Shown: positions 18,657 through 29,017 of the stretch, piece after piece
Position numbering within the stretch: position 1 is the first letter of the stretch
How the letters are laid out: every line of letters begins with the position of its first letter
Assembly: GCF_003574475.2 (NCBI RefSeq)
Contig: NZ_QLIS02000001.1
Location: 496,001-560,000 of the forward strand
Source: Pseudofrancisella aestuarii
GTDB taxonomy: Bacteria > Pseudomonadota > Gammaproteobacteria > Francisellales > Francisellaceae
DNA length: 64,000 bases
Direction: 5' to 3'
Program-made: the position numbers and the translations under genes
The notes under the pieces: generated by a model
Databases searched by the model: none
Seen by the model: the letters and a program-made list of their open reading frames with translations, nothing else
Told to the model about the DNA's origin: nothing

Positions 18657-20474
18657 ATGATCAATAATTTAAGGAATATTGCAATTATAGCCCATGTCGA
18701 CCATGGTAAAACAACACTTGTTGATAAACTTTTACAACAGTCAGGAACTTTAAAAAATAGAGGCCCTGATGTTGAAAGAGTAATGGACTCTAATGACATA
18801 GAAAAAGAAAGAGGTATTACAATATTAGCAAAAAATACTGCTCTAAAATGGAAAGACTATAGAATTAATATAGTTGACACCCCAGGACATGCTGACTTTG
18901 GTGGTGAGGTTGAGCGTGTACTTTCAATGGTAGACTCTGTTCTTTTACTTGTTGATGCTGTTGATGGACCGATGCCTCAAACAAGGTTCGTAACAGAAAA
19001 AGCTTTTGCAAAAGGATTAAAGCCAATTGTTGTTATAAATAAAATAGATCGTGATGGCGCTAGACCAGACTGGGTAGTTGATCAAGTTTTCGACCTGTTT
19101 GATAGACTTGGTGCTACAGATGAGCAGCTAGACTTTCCTATTATTTATGCTTCAGCTATTAATGGCTGGGCAACTAATGAGCTTGATGAGAAAAAAGAAG
19201 ATATGACAGACCTTTTCAACACAATTATTGAGCGTGTTGAGCCTCCTAAAGTTGATGAAAAAGGTCCGTTCCAAATGCAAATATCTTCACTAGATTACTC
19301 AAGCTTCTTAGGAACTATTGGTATTGGTCGTATTCAACGTGGCAAAGTTAAAACTAATACTCCTATTACTCTTATAAATAAAGAAGGTAAAACTCGTAAT
19401 GGAAGAATCCTTCAAATACTAGGGTATATGGGACTAGACCGTGTTGAAGTTCCAGAGGCACAAGCTGGAGATATCGTTTGTATTACAGGCATGGAAGGTT
19501 TAAATATTTCTGATACACTTTGTAGCCCAGAAAAAGTCGAAGCTCTCCCAGAGTTATCAGTAGATGAACCAACTATTAGTATGACCTTTCAGGTTAATAA
19601 TTCTCCTTTTGCGGGTAAAGAAGGTAAATATGTAACCTCTCGCCAAATCAAAGATCGTCTAGACAAAGAATTACTTACAAACGTAGCGTTACACGTTGAG
19701 CAGCTTGAAGATCCTGATAAATTTAAAGTATCTGGTCGTGGAGAACTCCACCTTTCTATCCTACTAGAAAATATGCGTCGTGAAGGTTTTGAAATAGCTG
19801 TATCACGTCCTCATGTTATTTTTAAAGAAGTTGATGGAGAAATGCATGAGCCTTATGAGCAAGCAATCATTGATGTAAATGAAGAGTACCAAGGCACTGT
19901 AATGGAACGCATGGGTCTTCGCCAAGGTGAATTAAAAAACATGGAACCAGATGGCAAAGGTCGCGTAAAACTTGAGTTTATAATACCTTCTCGAGGGCTA
20001 ATTGGTTTTTATACAGAGTTTTTAACTATCACATCTGGCTCTGGTATTATGAATAAAGTTTTTGACCATTATGGACCTATGAAAAAGCAAACTCTTGAAA
20101 CTCGTCAAAATGGTACCTTAGTCTCTATAAATAATGGTAAAGCCGTAGCATTCTCTATTTTTAATTTACAAGAACGTGGGAAGATGTTTGTAACACATAA
20201 TACAGAAGTTTATGAAGGTATGATCGTTGGAATTCATAATCGTGATAATGATCTAACTGTAAATATAACTAAAGGTAAACAATTAACAAATATGCGCGCA
20301 TCTGGTAAAGATGAAGCTCTAACTCTAGTAACTCCAATCAAGTTAACTCTAGAATATGCTTTAGAGTTTATTGAAGATGATGAATTAGTAGAGATCACTC
20401 CTAAAAATATTAGATTACGTAAAAAACATCTTACAGAGAGTGATAGAAAAAAAGCAAGTCGTAGTTCTTTATAA
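18657..20474 (+). CDS. typA: Ribosome-associated GTPase TypA/BipA
   Basis: A 605-residue translational GTPase. G motifs are present: AHVDHGKTT (residues 12-20), [23 protein letters not shown] (128-131) and SAING. EF-G-like domains III and V and the TypA-specific C-terminal domain follow ([21 protein letters not shown]). TypA helps late 50S assembly and growth at low temperature. A TATAAT at 18620-18625 with no clear -35 may be its -10 element. Confidence 0.97.
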   Translation: MINNLRNIAIIAHVDHGKTTLVDKLLQQSGTLKNRGPDVERVMDSNDIEKERGITILAKNTALKWKDYRINIVDTPGHADFGGEVERVLSMVDSVLLLVDAVDGPMPQTRFVTEKAFAKGLKPIVVINKIDRDGARPDWVVDQVFDLFDRLGATDEQLDFPIIYASAINGWATNELDEKKEDMTDLFNTIIERVEPPKVDEKGPFQMQISSLDYSSFLGTIGIGRIQRGKVKTNTPITLINKEGKTRNGRILQILGYMGLDRVEVPEAQAGDIVCITGMEGLNISDTLCSPEKVEALPELSVDEPTISMTFQVNNSPFAGKEGKYVTSRQIKDRLDKELLTNVALHVEQLEDPDKFKVSGRGELHLSILLENMRREGFEIAVSRPHVIFKEVDGEMHEPYEQAIIDVNEEYQGTVMERMGLRQGELKNMEPDGKGRVKLEFIIPSRGLIGFYTEFLTITSGSGIMNKVFDHYGPMKKQTLETRQNGTLVSINNGKAVAFSIFNLQERGKMFVTHNTEVYEGMIVGIHNRDNDLTVNITKGKQLTNMRASGKDEALTLVTPIKLTLEYALEFIEDDELVEITPKNIRLRKKHLTESDRKKASRSSL

Positions 20475-20564
20475 AAAATTATAATATTTCATCTCCTACA
20501 TATCTTCTATAACAATTAATTTTAAATTAATGCAAAATATATAATAAATTTGCTGTAAATAATC

Positions 20565-20594
20565 TTGATTTAAAGTAGCAAAAAATTATATTAT
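20565..20594 (+). promoter_or_regulatory. Likely promoter of the chitinase gene
   Basis: A -35 TTGATT at 20565-20570 and a -10 TATTAT at 20589-20594 are separated by 18 bases. Transcription would begin near 20601, leaving a leader of about 50 bases before the AGGAG site and the ATG at 20650. Confidence 0.4.
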
Positions 20595-20649
20595 TGCGCC
20601 TGTATTTAAATTAGATTGATTTAATTCTATATTCCAAATAGGAGAAAAT

Positions 20650-22941
20650 ATGAAAAAATTAAGAAAAATATCTTTTATCACTATGTTATGCATGGGTACT
20701 GCTGGATTTGCAAATGCTAACTGTGTACAAGATGATGCATCAGCAGGTTGGACAGGTAGCTTAACTTTCCATTGTACAGAGGATACTGATCTTGTTAAAA
20801 ACCCTATTTCTTTTAAAGTATCAAATGGCATTAAGGTAAGTTCTATGTGGGGCTTGCCTGGTAATTCTCAATTCACTCAAGATGGGGATACTATCTCTGT
20901 AACAGTTAAAAAATGGTGGCCTGATGAAGCTTACGTTGCACAAGCAGGCCAATACTATACTTTATCATTCTCACCAAATACAAATAATTTTGCTATTAGT
21001 GGATTCTCTATCAATAGCCAAGATGGTGGTCAAGAAGCTTCTAAAGCTACTATAAAAATAAACCTTCCTCAAAAACCTCAATTCATCGGCACTAGCAAAG
21101 CTAATGTAATTATTTACAAAGATGGTGTTAAAGTTGCGGAAATGAAAGATACTGCTTGGGGCTCTTCTCAAAGCTTTGAAGCTGAAGGTAACGTGGGCTA
21201 TACAATTAGCGTACCAGCACTTGATAATGCTACAGGTAGTGCTACTCCATCTAACTTTACTACTACTGGTGGACAAACTCAAGAAGTTAACATTCAATAC
21301 ACTGCTCCTCAAGTAGATTATAAAGGAAACATAACTATAGTAGCATCCACTCCAGATTCTACCACTAAAACTCCTAGCTTTAATCTAACTGATGAGCAAG
21401 GAAACATTATTAAACAAGGAAATTTAAACTTTACTTCTCCTATAAACTTAGCTGACATTCCTACTAATGCAAATGGTAGACAATATCAGTTAACTGTTGA
21501 TGGATATGCTGAAAATGGTTTTAACTATACTGCTAAACCAGTTTCTGTAGTTGTTAAGAATACTGAAACAACTGAAGCTAAAGTAGAATATACCAAAGAA
21601 GCCATGCCTACTGAGAAAGTAAGTGTCGAAGTTAAAGGTATTCCTAGTGGAAAAAGCTCTACTTTAACATTAAGAAGTGATAGTGGTAAAACCATTACAT
21701 CAGAACTAAATGCTGATGGCTTATCCTCTATAGATGTTCCTAAAGATGGTGAAAATTGGGCTATCACAGCATCTTCATTTGATGGTTATAAAGTAGCTGT
21801 TTCTCCAGCAAATTTCACAGCTAACCAAAATGCACAAAATATTACTATAACTTTCACTGAACAACAAAAATCTACTCAAGATGAATTCATTACTGGTTAC
21901 TGGGAAAACTGGAAACCTGCTCAACAACCTCAATCAACTGATATGGGTAATCCAGCTCATTATAGTACTGATGTTGCTCCATATACACACGTTGTTTACT
22001 CATTCTTAACTTTAGCTAAAAATCCTAATCCAGACAACCCATCAAATACTACTTGGGATGGAAGTGCTATTTATGAATCTATGACAGCAGGCGATGTTAT
22101 TAAATTTATGAAACAATACCCTGAAGGAACTGCTAACTGGGAACGTACTGATAATTGGATGAGAGTTAGAGTCGATGCTTTAATTAAAGCTACTCATGAT
22201 AATAACGGTAAATTCATCTGGGCTATTGGCGGATGGTCAGATCTACAGCAAACTATTTCTACAAACCAAGTTGACAAGCTTGTAAGCATGATTGTAGATT
22301 TACTTAAAGTTTCTGGTGATGGTGTTGACTTTGACTGGGAACACTTACATCAACTAGCTGATGGTAGCAAAAACCCAAATGCTCAACAACAAACTGCTGC
22401 TTTAGCAGAGGTTTTATTAAAACTTCGTCAAGCTCTAGATAAAGCTGGTTTACAAGATAAACAAATTGGTTATACTACTCGCTTTAATGCTTTTATGGCT
22501 GATAGTAAACAATATGGCTTCCCAGGATTTAATTCTGATGGCGAAGGCTTAGCAATAGACAACTGGTTAAAAGCTCATGGTAGTTCTTTAAACAATGTTG
22601 TTGATTTCGTAAATATAATGGCTTATGACGTTGGACCTGAATATATGCCAAATGGTCAAACTTGGAATATGAATATTTACAAAAATGTATTAAGTACTTT
22701 TGGCGCTCACGTTGATAGCAGTAAAGTTGTTCTAGGTTTTGAACCAGGTGGACAAGCTGCTGGTGGACAGTGGGAAGGTATGACTGTTGATAAACAAGCA
22801 ATTGACTATGTAGCTAACAATGGTTATGGCGGAAGCATGTTCTGGGCAATAAACCAACCTCCATATAATAGTACTGAAAACACTGGCTTAAATTCTGATA
22901 AGCTAGCAAAATATTCTCAAGATAAATTCTCTAATAATTAA
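20650..22941 (+). CDS. Secreted modular chitinase, glycoside hydrolase family 18
   Basis: A 763-residue protein exported by a signal peptide ending GFANA (residue 23). Residues 24-135 form a carbohydrate-binding-like domain with two Cys. About 137-218, 219-315 and 319-408 look like three Ig/fibronectin-like spacer modules rich in Thr, Ser and Asn. The GH18 barrel runs from about 413 (ITGYWENW) to the end and contains DGVDFDWEH (D557-H565), with Glu564 as the catalytic acid, and FVNIMAYDVGPEY. GH18 enzymes cleave chitin beta-1,4 links with substrate-assisted catalysis. A strong AGGAG precedes the ATG. Endo- or exo-activity is not readable here. Confidence 0.92.
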   Translation: MKKLRKISFITMLCMGTAGFANANCVQDDASAGWTGSLTFHCTEDTDLVKNPISFKVSNGIKVSSMWGLPGNSQFTQDGDTISVTVKKWWPDEAYVAQAGQYYTLSFSPNTNNFAISGFSINSQDGGQEASKATIKINLPQKPQFIGTSKANVIIYKDGVKVAEMKDTAWGSSQSFEAEGNVGYTISVPALDNATGSATPSNFTTTGGQTQEVNIQYTAPQVDYKGNITIVASTPDSTTKTPSFNLTDEQGNIIKQGNLNFTSPINLADIPTNANGRQYQLTVDGYAENGFNYTAKPVSVVVKNTETTEAKVEYTKEAMPTEKVSVEVKGIPSGKSSTLTLRSDSGKTITSELNADGLSSIDVPKDGENWAITASSFDGYKVAVSPANFTANQNAQNITITFTEQQKSTQDEFITGYWENWKPAQQPQSTDMGNPAHYSTDVAPYTHVVYSFLTLAKNPNPDNPSNTTWDGSAIYESMTAGDVIKFMKQYPEGTANWERTDNWMRVRVDALIKATHDNNGKFIWAIGGWSDLQQTISTNQVDKLVSMIVDLLKVSGDGVDFDWEHLHQLADGSKNPNAQQQTAALAEVLLKLRQALDKAGLQDKQIGYTTRFNAFMADSKQYGFPGFNSDGEGLAIDNWLKAHGSSLNNVVDFVNIMAYDVGPEYMPNGQTWNMNIYKNVLSTFGAHVDSSKVVLGFEPGGQAAGGQWEGMTVDKQAIDYVANNGYGGSMFWAINQPPYNSTENTGLNSDKLAKYSQDKFSNN

Positions 22942-23089
22942 TTCTTATATTCTTTTGATATCTATTACATCAATCATTCAACTCATAATAATGCAATAGA
23001 TAAACTATTCGCTATATTTTTAATCTCGAATTTTTATATATAACAAGCTAAAATAAACTTGTATTTATACAATTAAAGGATATAAAAAT

Positions 23090-23839
23090 ATGCAACACTC
23101 AGAAGGTTTTTTAAAAATAGTCAATGATGCAAAATCTAGAATAGAAGAATGCAATGTAGATGATATATATAATATGAATCAAAATGGAACTTTGGATGGT
23201 CTTCTAATAGATACTAGAGAAGAATCTGAGTTTGCTAAAGGTTATATTCCTAATGCTATACATATTAGTAAAGGAATCATTGAATCAGTAATAGAAAATA
23301 CTATTCCAAACAAAAATCAAAAAATGTATTTTTATTGTGGAGGCGGATTTCGTTCAGCTTTAGTAGCAGATAGTTTAAGACAAATGGGATATAAGAATGT
23401 AATCTCTGTAGATGGAGGATGGAGAGGCTGGAACTCAAAAAACTATCCAATTCAACAACCTCAAGATAGTATTCCAAAGGAATTTATAAAGCTTGTTAAT
23501 GATGCTAAATCTAAAATAAAAGAATGTTCTTCTTCTGAACTTTACAGCAAAATTCAAAGCAACCAATTAGATGGCATAATAATTGATACTCGTGAAGACT
23601 CTGAATTTGCAAGATTTCATATCCAAGGAGCAACTCATCTTAGCAAAGGCCAATTAGAAGTGAAAATAGAAAACCTTGTTCCAAATAAAGATCAAACACT
23701 ATATTTATATTGTGGTAGTGGCTATCGCTCTGCTTTAGCAACATCTAGTCTACAAAATATGGGATATAAAAACGTAATTTCAATATCTGATGGAATACAA
23801 GGCTGGATAAAAAACAACTATCCTTTAGTACAAAGCTAA
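23090..23839 (+). CDS. Tandem-domain rhodanese (sulfurtransferase)
   Basis: A 249-residue protein built from two full rhodanese domains, about 1-123 and 130-249. Each has an active-site cysteine in a six-residue loop: CGGGFR (83-88) and CGSGYR (208-213). The halves are clear copies of each other, sharing VNDAKS-I-EC, IDTRE-SEFA, HISKG/HLSKG, MGYKNVIS and GW, so the gene arose by internal duplication. Both active sites appear intact, unlike classical two-domain rhodaneses whose N-domain is inactive. It starts after AAAGGA and lies 9 bases upstream of ispF. Confidence 0.9.
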   Translation: MQHSEGFLKIVNDAKSRIEECNVDDIYNMNQNGTLDGLLIDTREESEFAKGYIPNAIHISKGIIESVIENTIPNKNQKMYFYCGGGFRSALVADSLRQMGYKNVISVDGGWRGWNSKNYPIQQPQDSIPKEFIKLVNDAKSKIKECSSSELYSKIQSNQLDGIIIDTREDSEFARFHIQGATHLSKGQLEVKIENLVPNKDQTLYLYCGSGYRSALATSSLQNMGYKNVISISDGIQGWIKNNYPLVQS

Positions 23840-23848
23840 GGAAATATA

Positions 23849-24328
23849 ATGTTTAGAATAGGTCATGGTTATGATGTTCATAGATTTACAGATGCAAAGC
23901 AAAATATAATAATTGGTGGAATTGAAATCCCATATGAATATGGTCTAGAAGCTCACTCAGATGGAGATGTTCTTACACATGCTATATGTGATGCTTTATT
24001 AGGTGCTTTAGCTTTAGGTGATATCGGCAAATTTTTTCCAGACACTGACAAAAGATTTAAGAATCAAGACAGTAAATATTTCTTAAGAGAAATAAAAAAG
24101 ATGTTAGATAATGAGAGTTACAAAATATCTAACATTGACTGCTCTATAATAGCTGAAGCCCCTAAAATGCTACTTCATATAGAAAGAATAAGATGTTGTT
24201 TAGCTGAAACTTTAAATATTAATATTTCTCAAATAAATGTTAAAGCAACTACTAATGAAAAATTAGGACATATAGGTAGAAAAGAAGGCATAGCAACTCA
24301 TGCAGTATGTCTCCTATATAAGAATTAA
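23849..24328 (+). CDS. ispF: 2-C-methyl-D-erythritol 2,4-cyclodiphosphate synthase
   Basis: A 159-residue enzyme of the MEP isoprenoid pathway. It has the metal ligands in GHGYDVHRF and in [27 protein letters not shown], the FPDTD loop, and the C-terminal [18 protein letters not shown]-binding stretch. IspD is not in this window. It follows the tandem rhodanese gene closely with AAGGAAA upstream, and ends with a 4-base overlap against the convergent CphA-like partner gene. Confidence 0.97.
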   Translation: MFRIGHGYDVHRFTDAKQNIIIGGIEIPYEYGLEAHSDGDVLTHAICDALLGALALGDIGKFFPDTDKRFKNQDSKYFLREIKKMLDNESYKISNIDCSIIAEAPKMLLHIERIRCCLAETLNINISQINVKATTNEKLGHIGRKEGIATHAVCLLYKN

Positions 24329-26016
24329 TCTTTAGGTAAACTTTCTAAATATTCTACAATTTCACCTAGCTCAGCCTGACAAAATAAAACACCTATATCA
24401 TTAGGACCTAATTTATCTAAGATATATTTAACGCCATCAAGCTCTTTATGAACTAAATGAGTTTTATTCACAGTATCAAAGCCTTTTTTAGCTAAGTCTT
24501 CTTTAATAGCTTTTGGCAACTCCCCTGGCTCTGCTCCTCTTAGATACTTAACAGTCTCTTTTAGGACAACAAAATCAACTCCATGTTTTAAAATCACATC
24601 ATTTATTGGGCTGATAATATTCTTTCTGTCACCTGTTGTGCCAATAAGTAAATATTTTTTACCACCTTTATAATATGCTTGAACCATAGTTAATAGAGCA
24701 TCTATAGCAGCTTCATTATGACCATAATCAAGCACAACAGTTTTACCTTCAACTTCAAAAAAGTTTGCTCTACCTGGATTTACACTAGCATCATTAACAT
24801 ATGTTTTCAAAGCTGATGTAATAGTATCTAAGCTAACGCCAAGTTTAAATGCTAAAGCAATAGCCAACATAGCATTCTCTACATTATGTTTTGCGAAACC
24901 TTTAATTGTTATTGGTGCATCAACAATATTTAACAACTCTTTCTTAACACCCTTATCAACCCAACAAAATTTACCATTTTCAACGATACTAGCATAATCA
25001 GCATTTGCTAAATAATAATTCATATCGTGATTCTCTGGATGCTGAGTAACAACAATCTTTTTACACTTTAATGTATCAAAACGTTGTTTCATATATTTAT
25101 CATCTAAATTGATAATAGCATGTGAATTCTCACCCATTGTTCTAAAGACAATAGATTTTGCTTCAGCTAACTCTGCAACTGTCTCAATTCCATCTTCACC
25201 TAAATGGTCAGCTGAAACATTAGTAACCGCTGCTGCATTAGCAAATGTTTCTATAAGGCCTCTTTTTAAAAGACCTCCTCTAGCAGATTCTAATAATGCT
25301 ACTTCAACTTTTTTATTTGTTAACACAAACTGATGCCCTGTAGGACCAGAATAGTCACCTTCATCAATCAACTCATTATTAACTTTTACCCAATCTGTTG
25401 AAGTATAACCAGTTAATTTACCAGCATATCTACAAATAAAATCTGTTAATCTTACTGTTGTTGTTTTACCGTTTGTCCCTGTTACGATAATAGCTGGAAT
25501 ATCATAAATATCACTCCAAGGGATATTATCAAAATCAACATTAGATAAATCAACTTCATAACTTCCTTTACCTGAACCTATAAAGGCCTTGTTCTTTTCT
25601 CTAAAAACATTAAAGCCTTTACTTTTAGCAAGATCATACAATTTACGATAAGTTAGATTTTTATCTTCATTAATTAATGGCAAAAGCTTTGCTTTTGCTT
25701 CTTCTATAGATTTTGCACAGCCCTTTTCAACAATTTCTCTTGCTGACAGCCAAACAAAATCTATAACATCACAAGCTGGCATAGTTATATCTACAGGGGC
25801 TATGAATGCAAGTCTAACTCCATTGCGAAAAAACTTATGAGTTATCTTAATATCTTTCCAACCTAAAGCTGGTAATATTCTTTCAGCTTCCTTATAAAAA
25901 AGCTTTGTCATTTCATCTTTATTATCTTTTAGAGGAACATCTAAAACCGTACCTGTCTCTTTAAAAAACAAATTTGGTCCGACTAATCTTCTAGAATAAC
26001 CTTCTGGCATTGACAT
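24325..26016 (-). CDS. Mur-ligase protein, CphA-like paralogue without an ATP-grasp domain
   Basis: A 563-residue protein downstream of the full-length CphA-like gene, 54 bases apart. The N-terminus has a CphA-like [11 protein letters not shown] start and about 170 residues with no recognisable ATP-grasp core. A complete Mur-ligase-type domain follows: P-loop [10 protein letters not shown] (G180-T186), [53 protein letters not shown] and IGTTGDRKN. These motifs mirror the M domain of CphA, which adds arginine to the aspartate side chain, so amide-bond formation with ATP is inferred. Substrate unknown. A good AGAGGA ribosome binding site is present. Confidence 0.82.
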   Translation of the reverse strand: MSMPEGYSRRLVGPNLFFKETGTVLDVPLKDNKDEMTKLFYKEAERILPALGWKDIKITHKFFRNGVRLAFIAPVDITMPACDVIDFVWLSAREIVEKGCAKSIEEAKAKLLPLINEDKNLTYRKLYDLAKSKGFNVFREKNKAFIGSGKGSYEVDLSNVDFDNIPWSDIYDIPAIIVTGTNGKTTTVRLTDFICRYAGKLTGYTSTDWVKVNNELIDEGDYSGPTGHQFVLTNKKVEVALLESARGGLLKRGLIETFANAAAVTNVSADHLGEDGIETVAELAEAKSIVFRTMGENSHAIINLDDKYMKQRFDTLKCKKIVVTQHPENHDMNYYLANADYASIVENGKFCWVDKGVKKELLNIVDAPITIKGFAKHNVENAMLAIALAFKLGVSLDTITSALKTYVNDASVNPGRANFFEVEGKTVVLDYGHNEAAIDALLTMVQAYYKGGKKYLLIGTTGDRKNIISPINDVILKHGVDFVVLKETVKYLRGAEPGELPKAIKEDLAKKGFDTVNKTHLVHKELDGVKYILDKLGPNDIGVLFCQAELGEIVEYLESLPKD

Positions 26017-26070
26017 ATATAAATCCTCTTTGCTAATCGATTTTTACGAAAAACATTATCTCAATTTTAA

Positions 26071-28896
26071 TTAGTCTGAATCCTCATCAAAAGATGCTAC
26101 TCTTACTCCGCTACCATCTGATATAATTCCTGCTTTTATAACTTCAGAAATTTCTCGTGACAAGCTTGGATCTTGAGCAATTACTGACGCAGAAAAAGGT
26201 TCATGAGTTTTAGTTTTTACTTCTCCTTTTTCAATTTCATCATCTTCTCTATTGAAGTAGATAATTTGCTTCCACGTTCTTTTTAACTTATCTGCAAAGA
26301 TAGTAACTAAATCACCCTCTTCAGCCATAGATAAAGCAGCATTCACAGCTTCGACCTCATCTTGAATTATTTGAATATTTTCTGCTGGAACACCTGCTTT
26401 AATAAATCCAGCCTTTAACATCTCTGGAACTTCCTCAGGCCTTCTACCTCTTAAATTATCATCTCTCTTACAGATAAAATAATCAAAATGTGGCGCTGCA
26501 GCTTCTGCTAATTCATAAATATCTTCATCCCTTCTATCACCAGGAGAAGCAATCACACATATCTTTTTACCTGTAAATTCCATACTAGAGATCATGTGGC
26601 CAACCAATTTAATAGCCGCAGGATTATGTCCATAATCCATTAAAACTTTAAAGTTATGCTCTTCAAACCAGTTCATGCGCCCTGGCGCTTGATAGAATGA
26701 AGTTACAAAAGTTCTTAAACCATCTCTAATATTATCTAATGACATTCCCATACTATAAGATATAGCAATTGCAAACATAGAGTTCTGAACATTATGAATT
26801 GCTTTACCTTCCATAGTAGCAGGTATTAAATGTGTCCATAGAACTGGAATATGAATATGATTATCAAAAATTGTGATCATATCACCATTTACACCCTTTT
26901 CTATAACTACTGCTTTACCACCAGCTCTAATATGTTGTCTAACTAAAGCATGTTCTGGGTTCATTGTTACATAAAAAATGTTTTTCGCTGTTACTTTAGC
27001 TGACATTTTCAAACAGTGTGGATCGTCGGCATTTAAAACAGCTACATCTTTAGCTGCTTCAACAACAACACTTTTAACTTTAGCCAAGTCTTCTAAAGTG
27101 TTAACTCCTTTTAAACCTAAATGATCAGAAGCTATATTTAAACAAGCTCCCACATTACAGTAATCATAGCCCATACCACTTCTTACAAGACCGCCTCTAG
27201 CTGTTTCAAGAATAGCCATTTCAACTGTAGGATCTCTTAAAACCATCTGAGCAGATGCAGGGCCTGTTGTATCACCAGAAACAGTAAGTTTGCCATTAAT
27301 ATAAATACCATCTGTAGTTGTAAGACCAACAACTTTACCAGCATTTTTCCACATATGTGCAACCATACGAGAAGTAGTTGTTTTACCATTAGTACCAGTT
27401 ATAGCTGCTATAGGAATCCTTGCATTACCTAACTCTTTAGGGAATAACATGTCAACTACTGCACCAGCTACATCTCTTGATTGACCTTCACTAGGTGCTA
27501 CATGCATTCTAAATCCTGGAGCGGCATTACATTCACATATTGCCCCACCTATTTCATGATATGATTGAGCAATATCATCGATCAAGAAATCCACACCACC
27601 AACATCTAGGCCTATAGCACGAATAGCTCTTTCAGCCATATCTCTATTATCTGGATGTACAATATCAGTTACATCTATAGCTGTACCACCTGTAGATAGG
27701 TTAGCTGTAGATCTCAAATAAAATATTTCACCTTCTTTTAAGATAGTGTCTTTATTATATCCTGCTGCTTTCAATAATGTATTTGCTTGATAGTCTAGCT
27801 CTAAAATAGTTAAAACCTTCTCATGCCCAATACCCCTTCTTGGATCTTGGTTAACAATTTCTACAAGCTCTTCAATTGTGCTCTTACCATCGCCAACAAC
27901 ATGTCCAGGTACTCTTTTTGCAACAGCTACAAGCTTACCATTAACCACAAGCATTCTATGGTCGAAACCTGTTGCATATTGTTCAACTAAAACATATCTA
28001 GAAACTTTACTCGCTTCGACAAATGCTTCTCTTATTTCTTCATAAGTGTTTAAATTAATAGAGATCCCTCTACCATGGTTTCCATCTAATGGTTTAACTA
28101 CTAATGGAAAGCCTAATTTCTGAGCAGCTCTAAGTGCATCAGCTTCTGTTCTGACCATTCTTTGTTGCGGAACAGGAAGACCGAGAGCTCCTAAAACTTT
28201 ATTTGTTTGCTCTTTATCACAAGACATTTGAACTGCGATATTAGTAGTTTGACTTGTAATAGTAGCTTGTATTCTTTGTTGATATTTACCATGACCAAAC
28301 TGAACTAGTGATTGATCATTTAGTCTTATATAAGGAATATCTCTTTTCTTAGCTGCATCAACTAAAGATCCAGTACTTGGACCAAATTCTTTACTTTGTG
28401 CAAACTTAATAAACTTAACTTTTTCATATTCAAAATCAAAATCATCTGACTTATAACCAACTTCTTTTTGAAGTTGCTCAGGAAGGATTGAAAGTAAAAG
28501 CTCTTTAGCTAATTCCATAGCTCTAAGACCGACATCTTTTTGCTTGTACTCATAAACCAGATTATAATGACCTTCTTCGCCCGTACCTCTAGTTCTACCA
28601 AAAGTAACATCACTACCAGCCATAGATTGAAGTTCTAATATAACGTGCTCCCAAACATGCCCCATCCATGTCCCTTCATCTTCTCTCATGCGTCTAATGA
28701 ATCCACCCTCTTCACGATATGAGCACCCATGCTCTTTAAGACCAGGTAAACTTTCTACTAGCTTATCAATGAATTCCTGCCCTATTTTAGCTGAAGGCCA
28801 TTTTTCTAAAACTCCTAAATCAATTTCACTTCTTATAACCGGGAAATTGGCATAGATATTTGGACCAACATAGACATTCGTAGCTAATACTTTCAT
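26071..28896 (-). CDS. cphA: Cyanophycin synthetase-like amide ligase
   Basis: A 941-residue protein with the three-part CphA layout. The N domain (about 1-160) carries YVGPNIY, HVWEHVILELQ and FGRTRGTGEEGHYNLVYEY. The ATP-grasp domain (about 222-480) carries FPLVVKPLDGNHGRGIS and ECNAAPGFRMHV. The Mur-ligase domain starts near 495, with P-loop G501-T507, LETARGGLVRSG, ASDHLG, MDYGHNPAAIKL and ASPGDRRDED. A C-terminal tail of about 50 residues ends in an acidic DEDSD. CphA makes poly-aspartate with arginine side chains without ribosomes. AAGGAG precedes the ATG. The product in this organism is not known from sequence. Confidence 0.9.
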   Translation of the reverse strand: MKVLATNVYVGPNIYANFPVIRSEIDLGVLEKWPSAKIGQEFIDKLVESLPGLKEHGCSYREEGGFIRRMREDEGTWMGHVWEHVILELQSMAGSDVTFGRTRGTGEEGHYNLVYEYKQKDVGLRAMELAKELLLSILPEQLQKEVGYKSDDFDFEYEKVKFIKFAQSKEFGPSTGSLVDAAKKRDIPYIRLNDQSLVQFGHGKYQQRIQATITSQTTNIAVQMSCDKEQTNKVLGALGLPVPQQRMVRTEADALRAAQKLGFPLVVKPLDGNHGRGISINLNTYEEIREAFVEASKVSRYVLVEQYATGFDHRMLVVNGKLVAVAKRVPGHVVGDGKSTIEELVEIVNQDPRRGIGHEKVLTILELDYQANTLLKAAGYNKDTILKEGEIFYLRSTANLSTGGTAIDVTDIVHPDNRDMAERAIRAIGLDVGGVDFLIDDIAQSYHEIGGAICECNAAPGFRMHVAPSEGQSRDVAGAVVDMLFPKELGNARIPIAAITGTNGKTTTSRMVAHMWKNAGKVVGLTTTDGIYINGKLTVSGDTTGPASAQMVLRDPTVEMAILETARGGLVRSGMGYDYCNVGACLNIASDHLGLKGVNTLEDLAKVKSVVVEAAKDVAVLNADDPHCLKMSAKVTAKNIFYVTMNPEHALVRQHIRAGGKAVVIEKGVNGDMITIFDNHIHIPVLWTHLIPATMEGKAIHNVQNSMFAIAISYSMGMSLDNIRDGLRTFVTSFYQAPGRMNWFEEHNFKVLMDYGHNPAAIKLVGHMISSMEFTGKKICVIASPGDRRDEDIYELAEAAAPHFDYFICKRDDNLRGRRPEEVPEMLKAGFIKAGVPAENIQIIQDEVEAVNAALSMAEEGDLVTIFADKLKRTWKQIIYFNREDDEIEKGEVKTKTHEPFSASVIAQDPSLSREISEVIKAGIISDGSGVRVASFDEDSD

Positions 28897-29017
28897 GTAA
28901 ACTCCTTAACACAATTTAAAGCATAAAATATACTTAATATTCATATTACTAGAAAATTTATAAAAATTTCTATATTTTTTTAATATCTGAAAAAAATTTA
29001 ATTCCTTGAAAAAACTT

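Noticed and set aside
20535-20590. Stem TTTGCT...AGCAAA after typA as a terminator
   Set aside because: Only six weak base pairs with a loop of over 20 bases and no following T tract; it also overlaps the better-supported chitinase promoter.
22985-23040. Stem ATTCG...CGAAT before TTTTTAT as a chitinase terminator
   Set aside because: Five base pairs with a 15-base loop; not convincing.
24325-28896. The pair as capB/capC poly-gamma-glutamate capsule genes
   Set aside because: The large protein has CphA N and ATP-grasp domains and both have a CphA-type M domain; neither has the CapC membrane pattern, so the cyanophycin-synthetase family fits better.
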